A program made the translations under genes and the position numbers. A stretch of 64,000 nt of DNA. It comes from Streptomyces griseoincarnatus. GTDB taxonomy: Bacteria; Actinomycetota; Actinomycetes; Streptomycetales; Streptomycetaceae. Positions 25,128 to 32,642 of the stretch are shown here, piece by piece (position 1 is the stretch's first letter; every line of letters starts with the position of its first letter). The DNA lies in assembly GCA_014649575.1 (NCBI GenBank), contig BMTH01000018.1, positions 1 through 64,000 on the forward strand, written 5' to 3'. The notes below the pieces were generated by a model. That model worked only from the letters and a program-made list of their open reading frames with translations. It had not been told where the DNA came from and searched no databases.

Positions 25128-25880
25128 TCAGCGCTCTTCGTACGGGTCCGACGGCTCCGCGATCCGTACGACGGTCGTGGCCTGCAGCACCGGGGGCCAG
25201 GCCGAGGGAAAACCCAGTTCGCCACGAGGACGCCACGTCCCCGTCACCGTCACCCATGTGTCGGTCTCCGGGGCGTCCGGCCCGCGGATCTCCACCTTGC
25301 TCGTCGTGGCGTCGGCCGCGCAGCACGCCACCCGCAGCCGGGTCACGTACCAGGCATCGCCGTCCCCGGGTGTGACGAACCCGGTCAGCCGGACCGTGCG
25401 GCCCCTGAGCGAGTACTCGCTGTCGTAGACGGCCCGGGAACCGAACTGGCTCACACTCAGGTCCACCGGGTCCCCCGCGGGCAGAGCGGGGAAGGCGCCG
25501 ACGCTCTCCGCGGCCCGTCTGGCCTCGTCGCGGGCCGCGCTGTACGAACCGAGTGCGGGTGGCGGGAAGAGGAGCAGCGCGGCGGCGGGCAGCACGAGCA
25601 GCCACGCCACCCGAGGGCTGCCCTCGTGGGAGTGGAGGTGGTCGTGCCGCTCCGCGACCAGGTGCCCGCCGTGGTCGGCGGCGTCGGTGCCGTACCGTGC
25701 CGCTCGCGCGGTCAGCGCCGCACGCACCAGACCGAGCAGCCCCAGCAGCGCGCCGGAGGCCACCAGGTAGGGCCGCAGGCCGCCCTGCACATACCGCAGG
25801 TACAGGTCGCTGAGCAGGGCGATCCGCAGGACCGCAGCACCGACCAGTATCAGCAGGACGGCGGGACCATACCGCCTCAC
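25128..25880 (-). CDS. TIGR03943/YcgQ-like membrane protein
   Basis: A 250-residue protein with several N-terminal hydrophobic segments (LLILVGAAVLRIALL, LVASGALLGLLGLV, AWLLVLPAAALLLF), a His-rich loop between them (HDHLHSHEG) and a C-terminal OB-like domain (VRLTGFVTPGDG, RVACCAAD, VTVTGTWR). This is the usual partner of YraQ/UPF0718 permeases, and the pair recalls B. subtilis ycgR-ycgQ. The GTG start overlaps the permease stop (GTGA). The His loop and the position within a Zur-linked stretch suggest a metal-related function, which is inferred. Confidence 0.8.
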   Translation of the reverse strand: MRRYGPAVLLILVGAAVLRIALLSDLYLRYVQGGLRPYLVASGALLGLLGLVRAALTARAARYGTDAADHGGHLVAERHDHLHSHEGSPRVAWLLVLPAAALLLFPPPALGSYSAARDEARRAAESVGAFPALPAGDPVDLSVSQFGSRAVYDSEYSLRGRTVRLTGFVTPGDGDAWYVTRLRVACCAADATTSKVEIRGPDAPETDTWVTVTGTWRPRGELGFPSAWPPVLQATTVVRIAEPSDPYEER

Positions 25881-26968
25881 AGCACCCACCACCCCACGAG
25901 GACACTGCTGACCACGGCGACCACCCAGGTCGCGGACGAGAACCGGACGGCGAACGAACGCCCGAAGGTGCCCGCCTGCAGCGCGAACAGCTTGAGGTCG
26001 ACCATCGGGCCGACCACCATGAACGCCAGTTGGGCGACGGGCCCGAACTGGCTCAGCGACGCCGCCACGAACGCGTCCGCCTCGCTGCACACGCACAGCA
26101 CGACGGCGAGGACGGCCAGCAGGAGCACCGAGACCCAGACGGACACCGTGAAGACGTCCAGCAGGGACCGCGGCACCGTGATGTTGAAGGTGGCCGCTGC
26201 CGCCGAACCCAGCACCAGGAAACCCCCGGCGTGCAGGAAGTCGTGCTGGATCCCCGCCATGAACGACCCCGTGCGGGAAGTCCCCGGTCCGGCCGACGGC
26301 GCTTCTGGCAGCCGTAGCCACCCACTGCGGCCGAAGCGCGCCCACAGCCAGCCCATCGCGACGGCGGTACCCAGCGAGGCGGCGAACCGGGCCACCACCA
26401 TCTGCGGGTTACCGGGGAACGCCAGGGAGGTGGCGACGAGAACGACGGGGTTGACTGCGGGGGCGGAGAGCAGGAACGCGAGTGCTGCGGCCGGGGCGAC
26501 GCCGCGCCGCATCAAGCTGCCGGCCACCGGCACCGACGCACACTCGCATCCGGGCAGCACCACACCCGCGGCGCCTGCGACGGGTACGGCGAGGGCTTGG
26601 CTGCGCGGCAGCAGCCGCGTGAAGACGCGCTCGGGCACGAAGGCGCCGATGGCCGCTGAGACCAGCGCGCCGAGCAGGAGGAACGGGATGCCCTGGACGA
26701 CGACGGCGGTGAACACCGTCCACCAGGCAGCGACGGGCGGAGTGTAGAGGTCGAGCGCGAGTGCGGGGCCGAGGAGACCGGCGACCGTGACGACGATGAC
26801 GAGTGCGGATCCACCGAGGACGACATGGACGACCGTCCGCGCGACGAGGCGTACGACATCGGTGAGCCTGCCTCGTGCCAATGCGTGGTCCCGGGCGCTC
26901 ACACCGCTCGGCCTCACCGCACCATCACCCGAACGCACCACCCACAGGAAGTCGCGGGCGGCTACCAT
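25877..26968 (-). CDS. YraQ/UPF0718 family permease
   Basis: A 363-residue polytopic membrane protein with about eight helices. The conserved motifs of the family are present: GCECASVPVAGSLMRRG, LSAPAVNPVVL and CVCSEADAFVA. These Cys-containing motifs hint at metal or thiol chemistry, but the transported substrate is unknown. It is coupled to the TIGR03943 gene. A Zur-like site lies 209 bp upstream, between it and the His-rich gene. Confidence 0.82.
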   Translation of the reverse strand: MVAARDFLWVVRSGDGAVRPSGVSARDHALARGRLTDVVRLVARTVVHVVLGGSALVIVVTVAGLLGPALALDLYTPPVAAWWTVFTAVVVQGIPFLLLGALVSAAIGAFVPERVFTRLLPRSQALAVPVAGAAGVVLPGCECASVPVAGSLMRRGVAPAAALAFLLSAPAVNPVVLVATSLAFPGNPQMVVARFAASLGTAVAMGWLWARFGRSGWLRLPEAPSAGPGTSRTGSFMAGIQHDFLHAGGFLVLGSAAAATFNITVPRSLLDVFTVSVWVSVLLLAVLAVVLCVCSEADAFVAASLSQFGPVAQLAFMVVGPMVDLKLFALQAGTFGRSFAVRFSSATWVVAVVSSVLVGWWVL

Positions 26969-27005
26969 GCGGCGCCCGGCCGGAGCAGTTTAGCGAGACA
27001 CGGGT

Positions 27006-27083
27006 GTGGCGCCGGAGCCGCCTCCGCATACCGTCCACGCCGACATCGAACGCGAGATCGAGGAAACCTGCGAGAAGCTCTGA
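27006..27083 (+). other. Possible 25-codon small reading frame
   Basis: GTG-started frame coding MAPEPPPHTV then an acidic helix ending EETCEKL. It has plausible coding character but no ribosome site, and could be the end of a decayed gene. It sits in the 346-bp gap between the permease and the His-rich gene, which otherwise holds only the Zur-like site. Confidence 0.2.
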
Positions 27084-27176
27084 AGCCCCGCCCCACATCT
27101 GAGGTGCGCCATGCAGCAGTCCTCGGAGCCGACTGTGCCCACCCTGATCCGAGGAACGAATACTCCGGTGCAGCAT

Positions 27177-27191
27177 CGAAAATCATTATCG
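27177..27191. promoter_or_regulatory. Zur-like box between YraQ permease and His-rich protein
   Basis: CGAAAATCATTATCG keeps the core GAAAAT-ATT-TC and the dyad but matches the 15-bp consensus at only 11 positions. Its location between a permease and a His-rich metal-binding protein supports a regulatory role. Confidence 0.5.
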
Positions 27192-27314
27192 GCAGCACGC
27201 TACGCAATCAACCTGTTTGCCGATGTGTGCACTCCATGGCAGCGTCGTCCGCGAGGGTAGAAAGCAGGAAGAATGCTTGAGGCCGCCGTCGCGAAGGGGC
27301 GGTGGACCGAATTC

Positions 27315-27632
27315 ATGGAGATGAGTGAAGTGGCGACATCCCTGCAACATCACCCGCATTCAGGGCATGCCCATGCGCACGGCGAGGGCTGCGGCCACGT
27401 GGCCGTCCCTCACGGTGATCACGTCGACTACGTGCACGACGGGCATCTGCACCGTGAACACGACGGCCACGCGGATGAGTGCGAGGTGGGCGAGCACCGT
27501 GAGCACGCCGAGCACGCCCACGCGCACGGCGAGGGCTGCGGCCACGTGGCGGTGCCCCACGGTGACCACATGGACTACGTGCACGACGGTCACCGCCACG
27601 CGGCTCACCGGGGCCACTGGGACGACCACTGA
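27315..27632 (+). CDS. His-rich zinc-binding protein with an internal duplication
   Basis: A small soluble protein (105 residues from this start) in which about a quarter of residues are His. A 25-residue unit beginning HAHGEGCGHVAVPHGDH and ending YVHDGH occurs twice, each with one Cys, separated by an acidic His/Glu linker. It has no signal peptide. It probably buffers or stores cytoplasmic zinc. The start is uncertain: ATG 27321 and ATG 27273 (with AGGAAG in front) are in frame; 27315 has GGTGGA 8 nt upstream. A Zur-like site lies upstream and a strong terminator downstream. Confidence 0.75.
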   Translation: MEMSEVATSLQHHPHSGHAHAHGEGCGHVAVPHGDHVDYVHDGHLHREHDGHADECEVGEHREHAEHAHAHGEGCGHVAVPHGDHMDYVHDGHRHAAHRGHWDDH

Positions 27633-27658
27633 CTGTTTCGGGGGCACCCCTCCCAGGA

Positions 27659-27698
27659 ATACGGAATGCACCCCTGCTCCCAGGGGTGCATTCCGTAT
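27659..27698. terminator. Bidirectional terminator, perfect 18-bp stem
   Basis: ATACGGAATGCACCCCTG pairs perfectly with CAGGGGTGCATTCCGTAT around a CTCC loop and is followed by GCTTTT on the plus strand. It stands between the convergent His-rich gene and rpsR and can stop both. Confidence 0.9.
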
Positions 27699-27749
27699 GC
27701 TTTTGCATTTCGTGCAGAAGTGCTTGCGCAGGGGGTGAGCGGTCGCTTC

Positions 27750-27986
27750 TCACCGGCTCGAGTACGGAAGGAGCGCCATCTCGCGGGCGTTCTTGACCGC
27801 CGTGGCGATCTGTCGTTGCTGCTGGGCCGTGACGCGGGTGACACGGCGGCTGCGGATCTTGCCGCGGTCGGAGATGAACTTGCGCAGCAGATCGGTGTCC
27901 TTGTAGTCGATGTAGGTGATGCCGGCCGCGTCCAGCGGGTTGGGACGGGACTTCAGCGGCTTACGGGGACCTTGGCGGGAGGGCAT
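27750..27986 (-). CDS. rpsR: 30S ribosomal protein S18, zinc-independent paralogue
   Basis: A 78-residue S18 (PNPLDAAGITYIDYKDTDLLRKFI, shown in part: ITYIDYKDTDLLRKF; then KIRSRRVTRVTAQQQRQ). It has no Cys, unlike the C+ form that carries a zinc-binding cluster. C- paralogues replace zinc ribosomal proteins during zinc starvation and free zinc for other uses. It is the last gene of a leftward operon L33-L31-Mrf-like-S18, presumably transcribed from the Zur-controlled promoter in front of L33. Confidence 0.93.
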   Translation of the reverse strand: MPSRQGPRKPLKSRPNPLDAAGITYIDYKDTDLLRKFISDRGKIRSRRVTRVTAQQQRQIATAVKNAREMALLPYSSR

Positions 27987-28022
27987 GGTGCTCCTTCTGT
28001 GTCGGGGCGTATGGCGCCGGTT

Positions 28023-29177
28023 CTACGTAACGGGGTCGAGGAGGGAGTCGAATGCGGCCGGGAGTCGTTTCCAAGCTTCGGGCCCTGCCGCGTACTCGGC
28101 GTCGGTGAGCAGACAGGACTCCAGCACCCGCGTGAGTCCGTCGCGGTCCAGGCCGGGTGAGGTGAAGACGAGGTGCTGGCAGCGGTCCCCGTGCTCGGGG
28201 TGCCAGTCCAGCGCGGCGGCCGCTCGGCGCACGGGCGGAACCATCTCCCAGGCGGCGTCCGGCAGGGAGGCGAGCCACGGGCCGGCGCTCTCCACGCACA
28301 GCGCTCCGCCGGCGGCGTCCCAGGCGAGCAGGGTGTCCGGGTGGTCGGCGAGCCAGAACCGGCCGCGGCTGCGGACCGCGGCGCAGCAGAGGTCCTCCAG
28401 CGCCTGGTAGAGGCGTTCGGGGTGGAACGGGCGGTGCCGACGCCAGACGAGGGTGGTGACGCCTGCCTCGTCGGCCTCCTGGGGGAGCAGGGCGCAGGCG
28501 GGGTGCTGGGCTGCGGCGGCCGCCTCCACGTCGAAACCGGCGAAGGCCAGCCGTGCGAGCTCCGGCGAGCCGGCGCTCACCTGACGGGCTGTGGGGTGGA
28601 GTTGGGTGAGGAGAGCCCGGTCCTCGTCGTCGGCGTCCTCGCTCTCCACGACGGCGAGGACGGGGGAGTACTCCAGTTGCCTGGCCCAGGTGTCGCCGAC
28701 CGTGCGCTGGTCGCCGGCCGCGGCCGCGAGGCCCGCCTCGGCCAGGTCGTCGCCGTTGCCGAGGCAGGGGAGGACGAGAGCCGGATCGACCGCCGTGACC
28801 ACGTTGGTGAGCCGGACCGCGTCGGCACCGTGCTGGACGACGGCCTCGGCCATTCCCTTGGGTTCGACGGAGTCCCACAGTTCGACGACGGCGAGCCGGG
28901 TGAGTCCGGCGTCGGCGAGTCGTCCCAACTCGGGGACCAGGTCCTCGCGCAGCGCGCAGCACGCGCAGTCGTTGACCAACGGGGCCTCTTCCCGGGACAA
29001 CTCACCCGAAGCGTCGCGCACCTGACGCAGAACGGTGCCGTCGGCCGCCGTGGACAGGTCGTGATGGAGGGCCACACTGTGGGGCACCAGGTGCAGGAGG
29101 TGCTCCACGACCTTGCGGCGTGCCTCGGAGTGGATCCCGGCGACGATGACGACGGGGAGTTCGGAACCGCCGCGCAT
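28023..29177 (-). CDS. COG0523 (CobW-like) protein with lost P-loop, Mrf-like
   Basis: A 384-residue relative of zinc GTPases. The N-terminal strand VVIVAGI is followed by HSEARRKV where GFLGAGKTT should be, so the Walker A Lys-Thr is gone and GTP binding is doubtful. The metal motif survives as NDCACCALREDL, and the C-terminal CobW-C domain (RPFHPERLYQAL, HLVFTSPGLDRD) is intact. In mycobacteria a CobW-like protein of the zinc-free ribosomal operon, Mrf, recruits the hibernation factor to C- ribosomes; the operon context here (L31, L33, S18) supports an equivalent role. The ATG overlaps the L31 stop (TGATG). Confidence 0.75.
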   Translation of the reverse strand: MRGGSELPVVIVAGIHSEARRKVVEHLLHLVPHSVALHHDLSTAADGTVLRQVRDASGELSREEAPLVNDCACCALREDLVPELGRLADAGLTRLAVVELWDSVEPKGMAEAVVQHGADAVRLTNVVTAVDPALVLPCLGNGDDLAEAGLAAAAGDQRTVGDTWARQLEYSPVLAVVESEDADDEDRALLTQLHPTARQVSAGSPELARLAFAGFDVEAAAAAQHPACALLPQEADEAGVTTLVWRRHRPFHPERLYQALEDLCCAAVRSRGRFWLADHPDTLLAWDAAGGALCVESAGPWLASLPDAAWEMVPPVRRAAAALDWHPEHGDRCQHLVFTSPGLDRDGLTRVLESCLLTDAEYAAGPEAWKRLPAAFDSLLDPVT

Positions 29178-29431
29178 CAGTTGGCTCCGCGTCGGCCGTA
29201 CCGGCGCTCGAAGCGCTCGACTCGCCCGGCGGTGTCCAGGACCCGGGCGGTCCCCGTGTAGAAGGGGTGGCTGACGTGCGAGACCTCGACGTCGACCACC
29301 GGGTAGGTGTTGCCGTCCTCCCACTCGATCGTCTTGTCGCTGGTCATGGTGGAGCGGGTGAGGAACGCGTAGTTCGCGGCCCGGTCGCGGAAGACGACGG
29401 GACCGTAAGCGGGGTGGATTCCGGGCTTCAT
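29177..29431 (-). CDS. rpmE2: 50S ribosomal protein L31 type B, zinc-independent
   Basis: An 84-residue L31 beginning MKPGIHPAYGPVVFRD. The CxxC zinc motif of type A L31 is absent, and the longer type B C-terminus (VDVEVSHVSHPFYTGT, RFERRYGRR) is present. It would replace zinc-containing L31 under starvation. Translationally coupled to the Mrf-like gene downstream and 44 bp after L33. Confidence 0.95.
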   Translation of the reverse strand: MKPGIHPAYGPVVFRDRAANYAFLTRSTMTSDKTIEWEDGNTYPVVDVEVSHVSHPFYTGTARVLDTAGRVERFERRYGRRGAN

Positions 29432-29475
29432 GGGTGTCCTTGAGTTCTGGGGCCGGTGGTGGAGCGGCGGGAGGG

Positions 29476-29640
29476 TCAGCGTTCCTCGCGGAAGTCGACG
29501 TGCCGCCGGGCGATCGGGTCGTACTTGCGCAGCACCAGGCGGTCGGGGTCGTTGCGGCGGTTCTTGCGGGTGACGTACGTGTAGCCGGTTCCCGCGGTGG
29601 AGCGGAGCTTGGTGATCGGGCGTACCTCGTTGCGTGCCAT
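29476..29640 (-). CDS. rpmG2: 50S ribosomal protein L33, zinc-independent
   Basis: A 54-residue L33 (MARNEVRPITKLRSTAGTGY, then YVTRKNRRNDPDRLVLRKYD) without the four zinc Cys of the C+ form. The ATG follows a perfect-looking -10 TATAGT by exactly 7 nt, so the mRNA is probably leaderless. The -35 candidate TTGGTA and the -10 flank a Zur box, making this the clearest Zur-repressed promoter geometry in the window. It is the first gene of a four-gene leftward operon. Confidence 0.95.
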   Translation of the reverse strand: MARNEVRPITKLRSTAGTGYTYVTRKNRRNDPDRLVLRKYDPIARRHVDFREER

Positions 29641-29647
29641 GAGCGCT

Positions 29648-29674
29648 ACTATATGGGAATGGTTTCCATTACCA
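29648..29674. promoter_or_regulatory. Zur box inside the rpmG2 promoter spacer
   Basis: TGGGAATGGTTTCCA (29654-29668) is a Zur-like palindrome matching the consensus at 11 of 15 positions. On the minus strand it fills the 16-nt spacer between TTGGTA (29674-29669 region) and TATAGT (29653-29648). It also lies 43 bp upstream of the divergent L28-S14 genes, so it can control both directions. Confidence 0.75.
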
Positions 29675-29710
29675 AAAACTAGCCGTCCCTGATGAGAGGT
29701 AGGTACGACC

Positions 29711-29947
29711 TTGTCCGCCCACTGCCAACTGACCGGCGCCCAGCCGGGCTTCGGCAACACCATCTCCCACTCGCATCGGCGCACCTCGCGCCGCTTCGAC
29801 CCCAACATCCAGCGCAAGCGTTACTGGCTGCCCGGCGAGGGGCGGTATGTCCGGCTGACGCTCAGCGCGAAGGCGATCAAGATCATCGACAGCATCGGCA
29901 TCGAGGCCGCCGTGGCCCGCATCCGCGCCCGAGGGGAGAAGGTCTGA
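29711..29947 (+). CDS. rpmB2: 50S ribosomal protein L28, zinc-independent
   Basis: A 78-residue L28 (MSAHCQLTGAQPGFGNTISH, RRFDPNIQRKRYWLP). Only one Cys remains near the N-terminus, not the CxxC pairs of zinc L28. The start codon is TTG with a GAGAGGTAGG purine-rich stretch upstream. It overlaps S14 by one base (TGATG) and diverges from L33 across a Zur box. Confidence 0.94.
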   Translation: MSAHCQLTGAQPGFGNTISHSHRRTSRRFDPNIQRKRYWLPGEGRYVRLTLSAKAIKIIDSIGIEAAVARIRARGEKV

Positions 29948-30252
29948 TGGCCAAGAAGAGCAAGATCGCGCAGAACGAGAAGCGCAAGGCGGTCGTCGAG
30001 CGGTACGCGGCCCGCCGTGCGGAGCTGAAGGAGATCATCCGCCGGCCGTCCTCCACCGATGCCGAACGCCAGGCCGCAGCGGAAGAACTGCGGCGCCAGC
30101 CCCGCAACGCGAGCGCCACCCGAGTACGCAACCGGGACAGCGTGGACGGGCGGCCGCGCGGTCACCTCCGGAAGTTCGGCCTGTCACGGGTCCGCGTACG
30201 GGAGCAGGCCCACGCCGGCTTCCTGCCCGGGGTCACCAAGTCCTCCTGGTAA
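29947..30252 (+). CDS. rpsN2: 30S ribosomal protein S14, zinc-independent
   Basis: A 101-residue long-type S14 (MAKKSKIAQNEKRKAVVERY, RNRDSVDGRPRGHLRKFGLSR) lacking the zinc ribbon Cys of the short form. It replaces the zinc paralogue under zinc limitation. Its ATG overlaps the L28 stop, and a perfect 15-bp terminator follows. Confidence 0.95.
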   Translation: MAKKSKIAQNEKRKAVVERYAARRAELKEIIRRPSSTDAERQAAAEELRRQPRNASATRVRNRDSVDGRPRGHLRKFGLSRVRVREQAHAGFLPGVTKSSW

Positions 30253-30279
30253 TCACTCCGTTCGCGCGACGGGCTCCGG

Positions 30280-30313
30280 GTCCGGCCATGACTCGGCGGA
30301 GTCATGGCCGGAC
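30280..30313 (+). terminator. Terminator after rpmB2-rpsN2
   Basis: GTCCGGCCATGACTC pairs perfectly with GAGTCATGGCCGGAC around a GGCG loop, 27 bp after the S14 stop. Confidence 0.85.
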
Positions 30314-30786
30314 CTCCTGCTGAGCGTGCCTGCGAATGTCAGGGCAGGGGCGGGAGGTTGAGCCGGGCAGCCCTCGGCCGGGGGGAGCCGCTGCGTGGCC
30401 ATGGCGGACACCGTCCGCCGGTAGGGGGAGCGGAAACTGGGCCCGGCAGATCCGCGGGCAGGCCGGCGAGGGTGTGTGATGCCAGTACGCCTGCACCCGG
30501 CCGCCGGACGCTCAGTTGGGCCGGATCAGATCAGGGCAGCACCAGTGCATACGGGCCCCGACCTCGCCGAGGACGTCGTTCTGAACCTGAGCGTCGAAGA
30601 AGAACGGGGCGGCTGTCGAGGGCCGCCAGGGCATGCCAGGGAAGCGGTGGGGGAGGAGGTTGATGACCTCAGCACGTCGGGTTCGTACAGGTCGCGGTCG
30701 CTCGAGGCGACGCGCTCTTCGGCCCGTGCGTGGTGCGTGCCGGGCCGGACGGTGCCGTGGCTGCGACCACCGCCCGACCCGGGGTC
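30314..30786. other. Gap without a recognisable gene
   Basis: Short frames exist on both strands but none has a ribosome site, family motif or consistent coding pattern. The stretch separates the convergent S14 and zinc GTPase genes. Confidence 0.5.
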
Positions 30787-31974
30787 TCAGAGCCCCGTCA
30801 TGGTGGTGACGGGGTCGTGCTCGTGCGCGCAGCTCTCGTCGAAGCCGTAGGTGTCCCAGGCGGGGAAGGGGTCGGAAGCGGGCAAGGCTTCGCCTTCCCT
30901 GATGAGGCAGTCGGTCAGGGCGGCCCGCAGCGACTCCGCGTTCAGATGGGTTCCGATGAAGACGAGCTCCTGAGCGAAGTCGCTGTCGGCGTCACGTGCG
31001 GAGGAGGGCTCGAAGCGGGCCACCGAACCGGCTTGCGACCACAGTCCCGTCACACGGGGTCGGCTGGCGAGGGTGAAGAAGCCCTTGGACCGGAGGATCT
31101 GCCCGTAGGCGCCACTGTCCAATGCCTCCGTCACGAACGCCCACAGCCGCCCCGGGTGGAAGGGCGTCGAGGAGCGGAAGACGGTCGACGAGATGCCGTA
31201 CTCCTCCGTCTCGGGAACGTGGTCCCCGTTGAGTTCCCTGACCCAGCCCGGAGCCTGTTGCGCCCGCTCCAGGTCGAAGCGGCCGGTGCCCAGGACCTCG
31301 CCGACCGGTACGCGGCCCCGCACGGCCGCCGTCACGCGGGCGGCGGGGTTAAGGCGGGCGAGGGCGGCCCGCAGCCGGTCGGCGGACGCGGCGTCGACGA
31401 GGTCGAGCTTGTTGAGGACGATGACGTCGGCGAACTCGATCTGGTCCATCAGCAGGTCGCTGACCGTGCGTTCGTCGCCCTCGTACTGGTCCAGGCCCCG
31501 TTCGGTCAGTTCGTCGCCGCCGGCCAGCTCGGGCAGGAAGTTGGCGGCGTCCACGACCGTGACCATCGTGTCCAGCCGGGCCAGGTCGCCGAGGGTGGCG
31601 CCGTCGTCGCGGGCGAAGGCGAAGGTGGCGGCCACCGGCATGGGCTCGGAGATGCCGGAGGACTCGATGAGGAGGTAGTCGAAACGCCCCTCGCGCGCCA
31701 GCCTGTCCACTTCCTCCAGCAGGTCGTCGCGCAGGGTGCAGCAGATGCACCCGTTGGTCATCTCGACCAGGCGTTCCTCGGTGCGTGACAGTGCGGCTTC
31801 GCCGCCGCGCACGAGGGCGGCGTCGATGTTGACCTCGCTCATGTCGTTGACGATGACGGCGACGCGCAGACCCTCCCTGTTCCCGAGGATGTGGTTGAGC
31901 AGGGTGGTCTTGCCCGCGCCGAGGAACCCTGACAGGACGGTGACGGGCAGGCGCGCGGAGGGGGTGTGCGGCAT
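30787..31974 (-). CDS. COG0523 zinc GTPase metallochaperone (ZagA/YciC-like)
   Basis: A 395-residue G3E GTPase with an intact Walker A GFLGAGKTTLLNHIL, the switch region, CxCC metal motif NGCICCTLRDDLLEE, guanine-specificity LNKLDLVD and a C-terminal CobW-C domain (GRLWAFVTEALDS, ELVFIGTHLN). The C-terminus ends in a His/Cys-containing tail (ESCAHEHD). Zur-controlled COG0523 proteins deliver zinc to priority enzymes during starvation. It starts 6 bp after the L32 stop and shares its Zur-box promoter. Confidence 0.92.
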   Translation of the reverse strand: MPHTPSARLPVTVLSGFLGAGKTTLLNHILGNREGLRVAVIVNDMSEVNIDAALVRGGEAALSRTEERLVEMTNGCICCTLRDDLLEEVDRLAREGRFDYLLIESSGISEPMPVAATFAFARDDGATLGDLARLDTMVTVVDAANFLPELAGGDELTERGLDQYEGDERTVSDLLMDQIEFADVIVLNKLDLVDAASADRLRAALARLNPAARVTAAVRGRVPVGEVLGTGRFDLERAQQAPGWVRELNGDHVPETEEYGISSTVFRSSTPFHPGRLWAFVTEALDSGAYGQILRSKGFFTLASRPRVTGLWSQAGSVARFEPSSARDADSDFAQELVFIGTHLNAESLRAALTDCLIREGEALPASDPFPAWDTYGFDESCAHEHDPVTTMTGL

Positions 31975-31980
31975 GCCGTG

Positions 31981-32151
31981 TCAGCCCTCGGGCCGCAGCA
32001 GGCCACGTTCGTACGCCCTGGCCAGCCGCTGGGGGACGCGGTGCGGCACCCCGTCCACGGTGACGGTGACCAGCTGGGGCGTCACCGCCTTCCACTGCGC
32101 GCGACGGTGCCGGGTGTTGCTGCGCGACATCTTGCGTTTGGGCACGGCCAT
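31981..32151 (-). CDS. rpmF2: 50S ribosomal protein L32, zinc-independent
   Basis: A 56-residue L32 (MAVPKRKMSRSNTRHRRAQW, then VPHRVPQRLARAYERG) with none of the Cys ligands of the zinc form. The ATG has GGAGG 6 nt upstream. A Zur-like box lies 44 bp upstream. First gene of an operon with the zinc GTPase. Confidence 0.95.
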   Translation of the reverse strand: MAVPKRKMSRSNTRHRRAQWKAVTPQLVTVTVDGVPHRVPQRLARAYERGLLRPEG

Positions 32152-32194
32152 GAGGACCTCCGGGACGTGATCGGTGAACGAGACGGAGGTTACA

Positions 32195-32209
32195 TGAAAA
32201 TGGATGTCA
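32195..32209. promoter_or_regulatory. Zur-like box upstream of rpmF2 and the zinc GTPase
   Basis: TGAAAATGGATGTCA matches the Zur consensus at 12 of 15 positions, including the complete left arm TGAAAATG. It sits 44 bp in front of the L32 ATG. Confidence 0.65.
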
Positions 32210-32642
32210 TTACGATGTCGATGCCGGGTGCCGCTCTGAAACGGGACAGGCTTGGGCGGCTGGGCCGAGCTTTCTGCGGACCCTTCGGGGGCCAGGCGGA
32301 ACAGGGCCGGCCTGCCGTCGATGAACAGCTCTTCCCGCGCGAGGACGGAGTCGGCCGAGGGGCGGCACTCGGCGCCAGGAGTGTGTCCTGACGTGCAGTC
32401 GCGGAGGAAGGCGTTGCACGGCGGGACCGGCAACTCGTCGACGGAACAGACCGGTTCGCCGCGCGGGCGGCCGCCTGTCAGCAGCAGCCCGCCGGCTGGC
32501 CCGCTCGCCGGCCGCGCCTCTGTCGGCCGTCCGTCGGCACCATCCGTGGCCCCTCCCTGGCCCGACCCCGCACACCGGACAGGGAACAAGAAGGTCTCGG
32601 GTCCGAGCCGCGACCCGGACCGATCTGACAAGAAGTCAGCGG
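32210..32642. other. Gap without a convincing gene
   Basis: A minus-strand frame stays open into L32 but lacks a ribosome site and any family motif. I see no gene here. Confidence 0.45.

Noticed and set aside
27321..27632. CRISPR-like repetition
   Set aside because: The repeated DNA is an internal duplication of the His-rich coding sequence; there are only two units and no spacers.
30476..30850. Small plus-strand gene after rpsN2
   Set aside because: It has no ribosome site or recognisable domain and runs into the 3' end of the zinc GTPase on the other strand.
32152..32631. N-terminal extension of L32 on the minus strand
   Set aside because: L32 starts at 32151 with a GGAGG ribosome site and standard length; the upstream frame crosses the Zur-like box.
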